The notes below the pieces were generated by a model. The model was not told where the DNA came from. It was given only the letters and a program-made list of their open reading frames with translations, and made no database searches. A stretch of 64,000 nt of DNA from positions 43,303,501-43,367,500 of the forward strand of contig CM071835.1 of assembly GCA_036507285.1 (NCBI GenBank), given 5' to 3'. The DNA is from Trichosanthes cucumerina (Eukaryota; Streptophyta; Magnoliopsida; Cucurbitales; Cucurbitaceae). Below, piece after piece: positions 37,505 to 48,637 of the stretch. How positions within the stretch are numbered: position 1 is the first letter of the stretch; every line of letters starts with the position of its first letter. The translations under genes and the position numbers were made by a program.

Positions 37505-40046
37505 TTCTGTTTCATTTTTCTATTTTTCATAAGAATTTATTGACTATAGAGCTAATAAGCATAAGTTTGACTAGTAGTGTTCTCTCGTCTACTATTTAAA
37601 TTTATACTTTAGATTTGTTTCATAGGAGCTCCAAAATATTCAAATTTTATAAAATCTACAAAATGAAAGAGGGTAGATTAAGAAAGCGGAAGCAATTTTG
37701 GATCTTGAACACTCTAAGTTGATCAATTTTACAAAACAAAAAGCATGCTCAAATCTGGAAAAATAGAGAATAAGAACTCATACCTTTGTTGTTCAAAATT
37801 CTCCTAATCCGGGGGCAATTTCTTGTCACAAACACTTTGTGGACAACCTCTAGTGTCTTTCCCTGCTATCCTCAGGCCTTGTAACAGATTATGGGATCTT
37901 TTATAGAGAGAATTTGAAGAGAGATGTGAAAAAGGTATGAAAAATGTGAATTAAAAAAATTATGATAAAATCCTTTAAAATCCATGTGTTTCTTCTTCAA
38001 TTAAAGCAGACCAAAAGCTTCTTCGAGCTAGGAGAAGATGACAACATAAAGATGATGAGAATTTAGCAAGAAAGAGGTGCTCAATTTGTGTGAATTTGAA
38101 AAAGAGAAATGGTGATTCACACTTATGAATTTGGTCCAATTGAAAACCTAAAATTCAATTTGTATTTTCATTTAATTTTAATTCAAAATTAACTTTAAAT
38201 TAATTTTAAATTATAATCAATTATTAATTTAATTTAATTAATTAATTAATTAATTTTAAATAATTAATTTAATTTAATATCAAATATCAAATTAAATAAT
38301 TGGACCAATCCCGATTTCTTAAATCGACCGTTCGAACATGAATCCCTATTCATGTTATAAACCGAACTAATATTTAAATCATATTTACATATTTCCACCT
38401 CTTCTTTATTATAGTTTAATTCATAATTAAACTGTGACACGTTAAGTATATCACATATAATTAACGTTTTCTCCCAAAATCAAATTTGAACAAATCAAAT
38501 TCTTTTCTCTCAAAATGTTACAAGGCTTAGTCCGAGCTAGTAAGGGGACCTAATGGACCTACAGATCATGAGTTCCAACGATACGAGATTAACCGACCAA
38601 ACTCTTTAACCTAGCTAATCAACATTCGTTAACCACCGGGACACTCCACTAAAGCCCAGTGGTTGCACTCTCCTCACTGTAGATATATTTTTGTCCACTC
38701 GATATAACCATGATTAGTAAGTCGATCCTTCACAGGTCATTCGTAATTACAGCTGGGTCAAAATTATCGTTTTACCCCTGTAATTACTTCTTGTTCCTTA
38801 AGTCCCACTGATCCTCTAATAAACAATTGGTTTGTGGTCCACCAACAAACTGAATCCCTCTCGGGCCAATGAGAGGGGGTGGGCCCTTTGTTCAAGACCT
38901 GGAGTCAGCATTTAAGGGAACAACCTCTCTACTAATCCCTAAAGCGGGTAGGAGTGAATTCCATCTTGCAGAACTATGTTCCCAGCTATTTACCCAGTCT
39001 TATCCCTAAAATGGGAGGCTTATTGAGTCGGCAATTTCAGACCACTATCACCCATGCAAATCTAAGGATAATCCAAATAAACAAGAGTTCATGACACGCT
39101 CAGGATTAAGATCGAGTTACCTAGGTCATCGTATGAATATAGTCAGTTAAGACAGTAAACGGAGTTATAAAGTCTAAGTGACTATTTCTCGATCCAGTCT
39201 TATGCAAACTCATTGCATTGGACGCCCCCACTCACATGTCTCCACATAAACGATTGAGGATCACATCGTTTGTACTTTACAAAGTGGGTCGCGTCGATAG
39301 TGTCCCAAGATAAGGTACCCAGTCCTATCCCTATACTATAGATCGTTCTGGCTATAACTTGAACCTGATCCACTTTTATGTCACACATAAAGTCACTACA
39401 AGAAAAAATACATATTATTGCTTTTTTTTAAAGCATTTTTACAAAATGCTATAAAAAAAAGGGAAAAACGCGCGGAAGGGGCAATTAAGTGAAAAAAATG
39501 AGGGAATTTTGGGCGCTATTTCATTTTCTAAAGAATGTCGATCGTTCTCGCGCGATTCTCTCTGTTCCAAGCTCTCTACGGTTCCTCTTCTTCTTCTCAC
39601 GCCTTGTTCTTCTTCAACCGCAGGCTAACATCCATTTCTCTTCTTCTTCTACTTCTCACAAATCGGTTTGATCTCTTCTCTTCTACTTCTCACAAACCGG
39701 TTTCTCTGCGTTTTGGCGGTTCATCCTTGTGGACGTTTCTTACCTTTCGATCTGTGGTTTCTCTGTGAGCCACGACCCCTTCAACTTCCTATTCTTTTCC
39801 TTTCATGATTTTGATTCCTACCTGGTTTTCGATTGTTAGCTCCTGGTTGTTTGAGATTGCTTCTTTTTTCTTCTTCAATTCTTATTGTTGTTGTTGTTAC
39901 TGTTTTTAGCGAAGAGAAAACCCACACGTCAGTAAATAAGCCACTCAGTTGAAGCTCGATTCCATTTTTCTGTGAACTAGCTGCACCAAATCGTTCTTCA
40001 TCTCTCAACAGTTCGTCAAGCAGAAAGTGAGAGAGAGAGAAAGGCC

Positions 40047-40113
40047 ATGGAAGCTGCAATTTGCGGTCGAGTACCTCTTTCACCCAACCATTTCTTCAAT
40101 CCGATCAGGCCAG
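40047..40113 (+). pseudogene. First-exon-like fragment inside CACTA
   Basis: A GA-rich leader (GAGAGAGAGAAAGGCC) ends in ATGG. The ATG opens MEAAICGRVPLSPNHFFNPI and, after 22 codons plus one base, meets CAG|GTATTC, a good splice donor. Pyrimidine-rich leader sequence with TCTTCTTCTTC runs upstream from about 39580. This looks like a captured 5' UTR and first exon, and the residue composition would fit an organelle-targeting peptide. I do not recognise the parent gene. The left copy differs at several bases. Confidence 0.45.
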
Positions 40114-41524
40114 GTATTCAGACTTCTAGGAATTTGTTCCTCTTAATTTTCTTCGTTGATCAATTTGTCTGTAAATATTTTGGTTGCGAGTTCCATGTCG
40201 TTAATCCAAATTTAGAGGAAAGGATTTTGTGTAATTTTGGTTTGTTGTTGAACATTTACATCATTTCTGTCTTTGTGGACACACAAGCTGCGAATCATGC
40301 ACATGGAGAATGATAATTTTCCACTTTATGGATTTTATTTTTCTCGAATATGGAAACAAAGTGTTGCATTATGAGGGGAAAAACTATAAATGGAACCAAA
40401 TTGAAGTTTAGTAAAATCTTGTTCGTTGGCATGAGTACAAGAGATTCATTTAACTAGACTTATTTAACTTTTCATGGACTAGCATTAAGATAGAGGAACA
40501 AGATGTATGATTCAGGTTCTGTGGATGAAACAGTACACCTTTCTTAGGCGTGTCCTGGTGGCATGGAGTTATGATGTTTGGTTTGTTGTGTCCTGGAAAG
40601 TTCTACTTCAAGTCTGCATGAGCTAAAAATACACAATATAACCTAAGATCTCTCTTTCTCTTTTGGAGTGGCAAAAGCTTTGATCGAGTGGCTTATTTAC
40701 TACTTCCTAATGTTGTGTGAAGAGGAAGCTTAAATAAGAAAAAGAAAGAGGTTATGCAAGGAAATGTAGATCGTATGCTTGAATCGTCACCTTGAGTGAG
40801 AGATTGTGAAAAGGTTTGAAAAAATTGCAAAATAACTCTAGACTCAAATGCTTGTTCTTCATATAGTGAATCTCTGTTTCTTTTCTTTCTTGGTCATCCT
40901 GTTGCATCTCATGAGCTATTCTTCGTCAGATTTCATGATGCCACCGCCACTGCCAACTTAACCCTAACAGATATCGTGAAGGAGAATGGAATCTTAAGGC
41001 TCATGGATGACATTAACCTATTACAGGGTCATGGTGTTCTACGAGTCTGTTGTTCGCTTCAAGAACTCCTTCGACAGTAAAGTTTTTTTCTCTCTAACAC
41101 TTTTGTATTTTCCATCGTCCCCCAGTACCTGAGCCTCAACGAAGCCTTGCTGCAAAACGAAATAGTATTTTAGAGTAATTTTAGGGGCACAGTATCTATT
41201 TATATCAGGTAGAAAGCAATGAAAATTTTGTTGAAGTTTCGACACTCTGGCTGGACTTTGTTTTCACTATATATGTGTTATCTCTCCCTTTCTTGCTTTA
41301 CGTCTGAGGAAAATAAGATGTTTAAGTTTTCGAAGATTCATAGTTTAGTTATGTATATACATAGTTCTTTTTCCCATCAGGTGCATTTCCTTTTTGCACT
41401 GGCATTATGCTACTAGAATTACGAAAGTTGAGTGCATAAGTTTTATAATATTATTTGTGTCAAGTGCTTGTATTTCTTATTGAATTTGAGATCCCATAAA
41501 TGTCACATTAATGAACTACTAATA

Positions 41525-43085
41525 GGTCTGCTTACGGGCCGTCAATTTTCTGCGATGTGTTAAAAGACTCTGGTTGGAGGGAGTGCACCTCATGTGGGAA
41601 GGTAATCCGATTTGGAACAATCAATCCCTTTTCTTTCTAATGTTTTCTCTTTACTATATGTCTAGATTTTTATCAAACGATGTTTTATTGCAGCATCTTC
41701 ATTGTGGATGCATTGCTTCCAAGTTTCTGATGGAGCTTCATGATAGTGGTGGGGTGAACTGTATAAGCTGCGCAACAAATTTTGGACTTCGTATCGTAAG
41801 ATCGCACACCCATATAACTCACTGATTAATGTTGCAACTTGATAGTAATTGACCATAACACAATATTTTAATATAAATGCCTAATATTTTGACTTTGAAC
41901 TTATGCTTTGTGGCATATTCTCTCTTGCTCTGATCAGATCCTTCACTTAAACTGGTTTAATTTACATGATATATTTAGCATTAAGTATTTTAGTTGGATG
42001 TGTTCTCGCTTGTTCTGATCAAGATCTTTCACTTAAACTTGTTTACCTGATATATTTAGCATCAAGTATTTCAATTGAAAGTGTTCTCGCTTGGTACAAT
42101 GATACTTTTTTTCTGTTCCATCTTTTATGATTTAGATCTAGCAATTTATATTTATGCATAAATCAGAATCTTTTTGTTTTATTTAAAGGAGCTTGCTATT
42201 TGATGAGTTTTTGGATTATGTAATGGAGGCACAAAGATCATAAGATTTTCTTATCCTTTTAATAATTGTTCCCTCTTATGAAATGATATGGGCGTGGTGC
42301 ATCACATGTTCAAAATTTTGATGATTTATAATCATTTTTAATGGAAGATGGTAATAGTGATAGAATAAAGCTCATCCAACCAGGAACACAAGGGGAAATA
42401 AGCTTAGGGAATCACTCCTACCACAAAGTCATAACAAAATTGGATCCTTAGTTCAAATGAAACATGAAGAAAATTTTCATCCGGTGAAAGATGTTGTGTA
42501 TGTCTGTGCCTTAGGATTCAATCAGGTGACAACGAATGGGTTGAATGAAACTGAAAAACAAGAAATCGCAGCGCATAATGGAAAGTTTACTTATGATTCA
42601 CTTGCTTTCGGTGTGTGGTAACTCAAATCCTTCTCCTTGCTGTTTCTATTGATGAAAAAGGATAACAAGTCATCCTCTCCTTTGCTTCTAGGTTCTAGAT
42701 GTCTTCATCTTATTCCGAAGCCTGCACATGCATCATTTGATGCAGGCTTAGAGCCAAATGCTAGCATGGTTTCACAAGTGCATGTAGCAAGACCACCTGC
42801 TGAAGGGAGGGGACAGAATCAATTGCTTCCTCGTTATTGGCCTAGGATCACTGACCAATAGCTGCATCAGATATTTGGAGCGCATCCATCCCTTTTGTTT
42901 TAATTGTTCTATTACTTTCTGGTAGCATATTTGCATGTTTTCAGAGTTTATCATTTTCCTGGTTTATTAAAAATCAAATACTACTTCTTAACTGTCCGAT
43001 CTTAAGTTCAAATTCCACTATTGTGCCACTGTTTGAAAAATGCTCAGTGCTAGTGATGTTGGTTGGATAAGGCCAATTGGTGGAA
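41525..43085 (+). pseudogene. VAL/HSI2-like B3 transcriptional repressor fragment captured by CACTA
   Basis: Exon a (about 41525-41601) encodes FCDVLKDSGWRECTSCGK and ends at GTAATC. Exon b (41694-41795), after TTATTGCAG, encodes HLHCGCIASKFLMEL then DSGGVNCISCATN and ends at GTAAG. Together they give the Cys/His-rich zinc finger (PHD-like) of VAL proteins. Further on, MKHEENF and FNQVTTNG-type residues appear at about 42455-42545. An open stretch at 42637-42861 holds HLIPKPAHASFDAGLEP, VSQVHVARPPAEGRG and NQLLPRYWPRITDQ, the segment just before the B3 DNA-binding domain. About 43015-43070 reads NSTIVPLFEK plus a frameshifted B3 start. The rest of B3, the CW and EAR parts are absent. Family members repress embryonic genes with Polycomb; this piece cannot. 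Introns are retained, so capture was at DNA level. Confidence 0.85.
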
Positions 43086-43354
43086 AATCATTTTTGTTCT
43101 TTAAAGCTTGTTAAGCGTTGTTTTTTATTTCTCACTTGGAATGTTAATATGCTATTTAAATTATTGTAAAAATAATGTTGAATTTCCACTTTGAATTTCA
43201 TTTGTCCCCGTTTTTAAAATGAAGATGATTTTATTGTGCTTGCATATCATTCTTCTCCATCTTGTTAGGAAAATATGTGTCAATTCATTGTCGGTTAGGT
43301 ATGTTTTTGTGATACTCTGCTAACTTAATTTTTTGGTTTTGAAATTCATTTTAT

Positions 43355-44110
43355 TCAAAGCCCTTAAGATACTTTTGAAGATTCGAGGGGTCGATTGTGT
43401 GCATAGGTTTCAGGTTAGACACTTTTTTAGTTTCTTTGAGCGTGAAAAAGAGACTTAAACTCCTTTTATACACCTTTTTTTGTAACTTTGTAAGTTTCAT
43501 AGGTACTTTTAGGTCGTTTTGAGTTATTTCTGGACTCAAAGTGTGCTTAAGAACCCTTAAGATACTTTTGAACATTCGAGGGGTTGGTTGTTTGCCTAAA
43601 TTTTAGTTTAGGCACTTTTTTAGTTTCTTTGAGCGTGAAAACGAGACTTAAACTCTTTGCATCAATTTTTTGGTTACTTTGTATGTTCCAAATGGTGAAG
43701 TAGACATTATTAGGTTGTTTTGCGTTACTTTTAGCCTCAAAGATTTCATAAGCATTGGTGAGACACTTTTGTAGTATTAGAGGTGGGTCGTGTGCTTAAG
43801 TTTAAATTTGAGTTTAATTACTTCCTAAGTTTCTTTAAGAGTCATAGGTACTTTTTAGGTTGTTTTGAGTTATTTTTAGCCTAAAAGTATACTTAAAAGC
43901 CCTTAAGATACTTTTGAAGATTCGAGGGCTTGGTTGTTTGCCTAAATTTTAGTTTAGGAACTCTTTAGATTTCTTTTAGCGTGAACATGAGACTTAAGAC
44001 TCTTTTTATACACTTTTTGGTAACTTTGTAAGTTTCATAGGTACTTTTTAGGTCGTTTTGAGTTATTTTTTGTCCTCAAAGTATACTTAATTAAACGTTC
44101 AAGTAATTGA
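43355..44110. repeat. Four-copy tandem repeat of ~173-193 bp inside CACTA
   Basis: The phrase CCCTTAAGATACTTTTGAA recurs at 43361, 43554 and 43900, with a diverged copy between the last two. Each is followed by ATTCGAGGG, a TTTAGTTTCTTTGAGCGTGA block, GAGACTTAA and CATAGGTACTTTTAGG. The left equivalent is about 15610-16360. Confidence 0.85.
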
Positions 44111-44989
44111 TGTCTTGGATTGCAGTAGAGACTTTACCTCGTTGATTGTGTTTGTCCGAAATTAATGAATTGGTCTAGTACTTTACATATTTAGAATATT
44201 GGTTCATTTGTGAATCTTCCATGATTTTGTGAGTTAGAGTTGAAAGTCGTGGTTGGTTAATCTGGATATAGAAGTGTTATCTTTTTTTACTAACAGGTGT
44301 TACGTAAAATTTTTTGTATTGTTATAGTTATGTTGTTATGCTGTCGAAATTTTCGAGCATATAGGTTGTTATGCTATCGAAATTTTGTGGAGACCCAACT
44401 ATGAAATGACATACATTGAAGATTCTATTGGTAGTACAGTTGTATGACTTCTTTTTGATAAAGTTTTAATCACTACGTACATTTATGTATTATTATTTAA
44501 AATTATTGATTTGTTTAATAATAATTTTATTTGAGTAAATATTCTTCTTTATTTCTTTTTTTATGACTTTTTGTAGGTACATGACAGAATATCATGGGAA
44601 GTTCTTGGCCACAAAAATAACTAGCTCGAGAGTTATATATTTTGACATTGAATAGTGAAACATTTTGTAATTTAATGAATAGTATTTGACAAATTTATAT
44701 TTAGTGTCATCCCAAAGTTGATGTTCATTACTATATTTATTTTGTGAACAATAGATTGTTACGTTTTGTATCAATTTAAGGGGGATAATGTAAACCTTGA
44801 ATGAAATGTAATTTGCTTGGATTAATGACACATAAACTCATTGTATAACTAATCTTGTAGATCATTTATTTATTATTTTACTTCTAATTTGAACTAAGAT
44901 AGGAAACATGAATAATACCATCATGAATAATTTCAAAAGTCATCAAAGTTACAACAATATAAAAAAATTTTACAATTCAAAAGTATATT
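44111..44989. other. CACTA interior with no recognised gene
   Basis: AT-rich sequence between the tandem repeat and the subterminal repeats. The 79-residue minus-strand frame (44592-44831) is conserved in both contig copies, but its translation is low-complexity and contains no motif I know. It could be a transposon tail or intron debris. Confidence 0.5.
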
Positions 44990-45536
44990 ATAGCTTTAAT
45001 TTAAGTTAAAAAAATAACTACAAATAAATGCTATAATTACTAAAATGCTATCATAGATTACTACAATATTATTATAGCATTTATAAAATGCTATCATTGA
45101 TTTTAAAAAGAGGAAATTATGCTACTAAAAGACTTTTGATATAACATTTTTTATAACCTAAAATGATATAAAAAGTTTAATTTTTATAGCTTTTATAAAA
45201 TGCTGTAAAAAGTCTAATCTTTTACAGCTTTTATAAAATGCTGTAAAAAGTTCCAGACTTTTAATAGCTTGGGCTGTCATGACTCTGCAGAAAAAGCTAT
45301 AAAAAGCCTATTACAGCATTTTTTTGAAGCTATCGTAGACCTTTTTTCCTGTAGTGAGTTCAAGTATACATCCTATAGCCATGAGTTCTTTATTGGATTA
45401 GGGTTTCAAAATATACAATTCACTTTATTCAATAATACCTTTACTGAATAAATCTCAATAACAACTTTATTGCAAAATATAATATACATTCAGTTTACAA
45501 CACCACGAGTTTTAGGACATAAAACCCAACACAAAA

Positions 45537-46990
45537 AATACATATTACACACGTTTTTTCCCCTCTAAAAGAAAGAAAGTGAAAATTATATAATTGTTAA
45601 CCAAAAGATATGATTTGACAGATCCATATATGGAGAAAATTCATATAAAAAGTAGGACTTGTTTCACTAATTTGCTAAATATACAAACTAATTTCAATAA
45701 TAGTTCATAAAGACACTGTGGAGAGATATCAATATGATAATGGGTGTTCTTCGACTTCCTCTTCCTTCTCCTATCTCTCGTTTTACCCAAGTACTGGATA
45801 TGCACATAGAAAGAAAAGTCGAGTGAAAGAAAAAAACCTCTCATTGTTGAGAGTTCGGTTTGTCGTGGTGGTCGAGATTTTCGCTCCCCATGGTCGATAT
45901 TTTCAGTTCTGTCGTGGTTTTGATTTTCGTTCACCCTCGTCGATTTCCATTCGTCGTCGTCAGCACGCCATTTTCGATATCGTCAGCATGCCATTTTCAC
46001 AGTCGTCTTAATGTTCACCAGTCGTCGAGTGCTCCGTTTGCCGTCGTCTGAGTGTTTGTCAGTCGTCGAGCTCAATGAAAGGAAAATTGTGTTATGGAGG
46101 GAGGGGAAAAATCGTGAATGGAAGAGATTAGGGCAAAAGGGAAAAATTGATTTTTAAAAAGGGCAAAATGGTAATTTTACACCCTTAAAAGTCCTACAAC
46201 TCATTAAAACTAAAAGTGGTCCAAAATCTCTTTAATACCCTTATTTTTGTCCCATTTTTGGCAATTTTCCAAAATGATTAATGTTTATACAAGGTTGTGC
46301 TAGTTAAATCAATAGTATAATCATCTATAAATATTTTCAATAACTTTGGTTTGTTGATCTTTATTTTTGGTGGGTTTTGTAATAAAAAAATTTATTCATA
46401 GAAATTTAAAGAAAAACCCACTTTGTAGAAGACATATGTTTATGAGTTGTGAAGAAAAAAAATATAAATTGTAGTATTCAATCTTGTTGTTTGGATGAAA
46501 ATCGTATTTTTTTTAAAATAATTGTAACAAACTCATTTTTATCTTTTTTCTTGTATTTTTTGTTTTCCAAAACATAAAAATGAAAAAGGACCACGAACCA
46601 AACGAGGCTTAATGTTTTCCATCATAAACTTAACGGTAGAGGTATTATTCAACGTTTTTGAAAAGTTTGAGGTATTTTTAAAACTTTTGAGAAGATTACT
46701 ATTGAAATGAAACTTTAACATTTTTCATCTAAAATTTTAAGGTAAGCATATTTTTTAATGTTTTCTTAAAAGATTATGGGTTTTTTTGTTAAAGTATTGA
46801 GTATTACAAAACTCATAGTTTATAAATATTTTCTATCCTATGGCCTAAAAATTACTTGAGATTGTTTTTTTACAATAATATACTACAAAGTTACAATTAT
46901 GAATTACCCATTCACCTAGTCAACCACCCAATGTCGGCTAGGATTTTCAGGCTAACTAGACATCCCTCGCAAGTCCGATTGATTGGACTT
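45537..46990. other. Intergenic sequence, no recognised gene
   Basis: It starts after the solo LTR target duplication. A block at about 45750-46080 is rich in TCGTCG (CCGCCG in the left copy) and looks like a leader or promoter-proximal piece; frames on both strands are open by composition only. The rest is AT-rich with homopolymer runs. Confidence 0.5.
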
Positions 46991-46994
46991 CAGC

Positions 46995-47165
46995 CTCCCC
47001 GACTTCTTACAATTGTGAGATTATATCGATGATCGACTATCAATTTGAATTTGAATTAGTCGTCGATAACTCGACTTCTTACCACGGTAATATTATATCG
47101 ACAATCGGCTGTCAATTTGAATTCGAATTTGAATTTGTCATCAACTACTTGACTTCTACTTCGTC
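46995..47165. repeat. Two-copy tandem repeat of ~84 bp and TATA-like box downstream
   Basis: CGACTTCTTAC ... ATTATATCGA ... TCAATTTGAATT occurs twice in succession. A TATA-like TATAAATCC follows at about 47224-47232 and an AATAAA at about 47270-47275. This combination would fit an LTR promoter and polyadenylation region, but I cannot define the ends. Confidence 0.5.
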
Positions 47166-47289
47166 TATCGCTGCTATTATTTATAATTATCCTTCTGTAG
47201 GCTTTTGGACTCCATTCCCATTTGTATAAATCCTCTATGTGGTTGTTTCTTCTTCGACGAATAATTTTGAATAAAGAAATATTGGGCAA

Positions 47290-48549
47290 GACAAAACTCT
47301 TTCTTCTCTGTTTTCATCAGTGACATTTAGAGAAACTATCTACATGTAAGTGGATTTTTTTTTTGTCATTCCATGATGAAACTCTTTGGGTGTTCATTCA
47401 TGTCGATCGATGCTATTTGTTGCTTATATTTGATCCTTCATCATTTTACAACAACATTATTAAGTGGTAAAGTTTTCCTGGAATATATGTGAGTCAATAT
47501 CAATTTCCACACAAAATTGTTGTTTTATTTTATACAATAAGAATTCGGTTATGTTTTATCTAGAAAATTGTACCCAAATATTCTATGTTTTTTATTATTT
47601 TTTCTCTAATTAAAAATTGGTTTATTAAAATAGAAATATTATATTTGATCCTATTATGTATTAATCTAGAGAGGTCCCGAGAGAGACTTTAGGAATTTGC
47701 TGAATTTGAACTTTATGGAGATGAAGATAAGCATTGATCTAACCCGTTACATGGTACCTCCTAATACTTTATGTTCGAATGCTACCAATTTAAGGTTTCT
47801 TGGAGCTTTGTATTAGAAAAATGAATGGAATCAATAGTTTTCCTGGTTATAGTTCATGGGCATCTGATTGCATCTTCTGATTATAAGCTTTTCAGTAGAA
47901 TTTCAATCAAACGTTAAGAGAGGATTATTAGAAAATTGTAGATCATCACATAAATTTAGTCTATGCATTACCACTACCATCTTGATCATTTCCCTTTTTG
48001 TTTCATATTTGCCCAATTAAAATTGTTTGAAATATGGTAATTCAGGCTATATTCTTTTCTGACACCGAAGGGCTCTTTCGTAAGGATAAAATACAGTTTT
48101 TAAAACATTGTAGGCTTTTAAAAGCCACCCCTTATTGAGTGCAAGTATTTACTGGTTATAAGAACACATCAATGGCATCTACACAAGTGATTGAGCACGT
48201 TGCAAGCCATGCAAAACTTTTGGAAGTCAAACTCAACAACTGTATCATCTCTTGCTCTCTCTACACCAACCAAGTTTACATGCATATCCTTTCTCTAGTA
48301 GGTATGACGTTAGGTTCAAGTTCAATTGCCACATTAAAGCAAGATAAATGACATTGTACATCCATTCATAAATTATAACTTGTCGATTGCGTAGTAGAAT
48401 TTTTGGATTTTCTCAATGTGGGAGGGATGATCTTTCCTTGTTTGGAAAACTCCATATAATTTTATGAAGAAACATAAACTACAAAAGATGCATCTTTTGT
48501 TTAAATGTTTATGTATTCATCTTGGATTGTTGTTACCTTTGACATTTTC
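47290..48549. other. Intergenic sequence, no recognised gene
   Basis: AT-rich. The 70-residue frame 48139-48351 is not supported: the left copy (20366-20581) reads differently at its start and middle, and no motif is present. Confidence 0.5.
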
Positions 48550-48637
48550 TTTGGTTGGGATTTTTATATTAAAAATTTAGGTCATTCCTTTATTAAATTT
48601 ATGGTACTTTTGATCACATTTTATATATGAATATTAA
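48550..48637. repeat. Direct repeat flanking second CACTA-like element, left arm
   Basis: Runs from TTTGGTTGGGATTTTTAT to ATATGAATATTAA and matches 51900-51988 with about six differences (roughly 94%). It abuts the CACTACTACAAAAC terminus with no gap. Confidence 0.85.

Larger units (their letters stand above)
39394..45356. mobile_element. Non-autonomous CACTA (En/Spm) transposon carrying gene fragments
   Basis: Terminal inverted repeats read CACTACAAGAAAAAA at the left and, in reverse complement, CACTACAGGAAAAAA at the right. The 3-bp target duplication AGT lies at 39391-39393 and 45357-45359, exactly restoring the interrupted LTR. Subterminal repeats of the type AAAATGCTGTAAAAAG and its reverse TTACAGC cluster at 44990-45340, with related AAAATGCTATAAAAA at 39430-39460. 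This is the architecture bound by CACTA transposase. I find no TNP2-type transposase frame. Instead there are captured host-gene pieces: an exon at 40047-40113 and a VAL-like segment at 41525-43085. Mobilisation would need a transposase from elsewhere. Confidence 0.93.
37664..45531 (-). mobile_element. Solo LTR A in reverse, interrupted by a CACTA element
   Basis: Reverse complement of LTR A in two parts: 37664-39393 (TGAAAGAGGG... at its U5 end) and 45357-45531 (ending ...AAAACCCAACA). It is flanked by the 5-bp target duplication CAAAA at 37659-37663 and 45532-45536. Joined, the parts give about 1.9 kb, as expected from 25935-27804. No internal retrotransposon sequence remains, so this is a solo LTR left by LTR-LTR recombination. 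The CACTA element landed in it afterwards. Confidence 0.93.

Noticed and set aside
44592..44831. 79-residue minus-strand frame conserved in both contig copies
   Set aside because: Conservation is expected because the copies are probably the same DNA; the translation has no recognisable feature.
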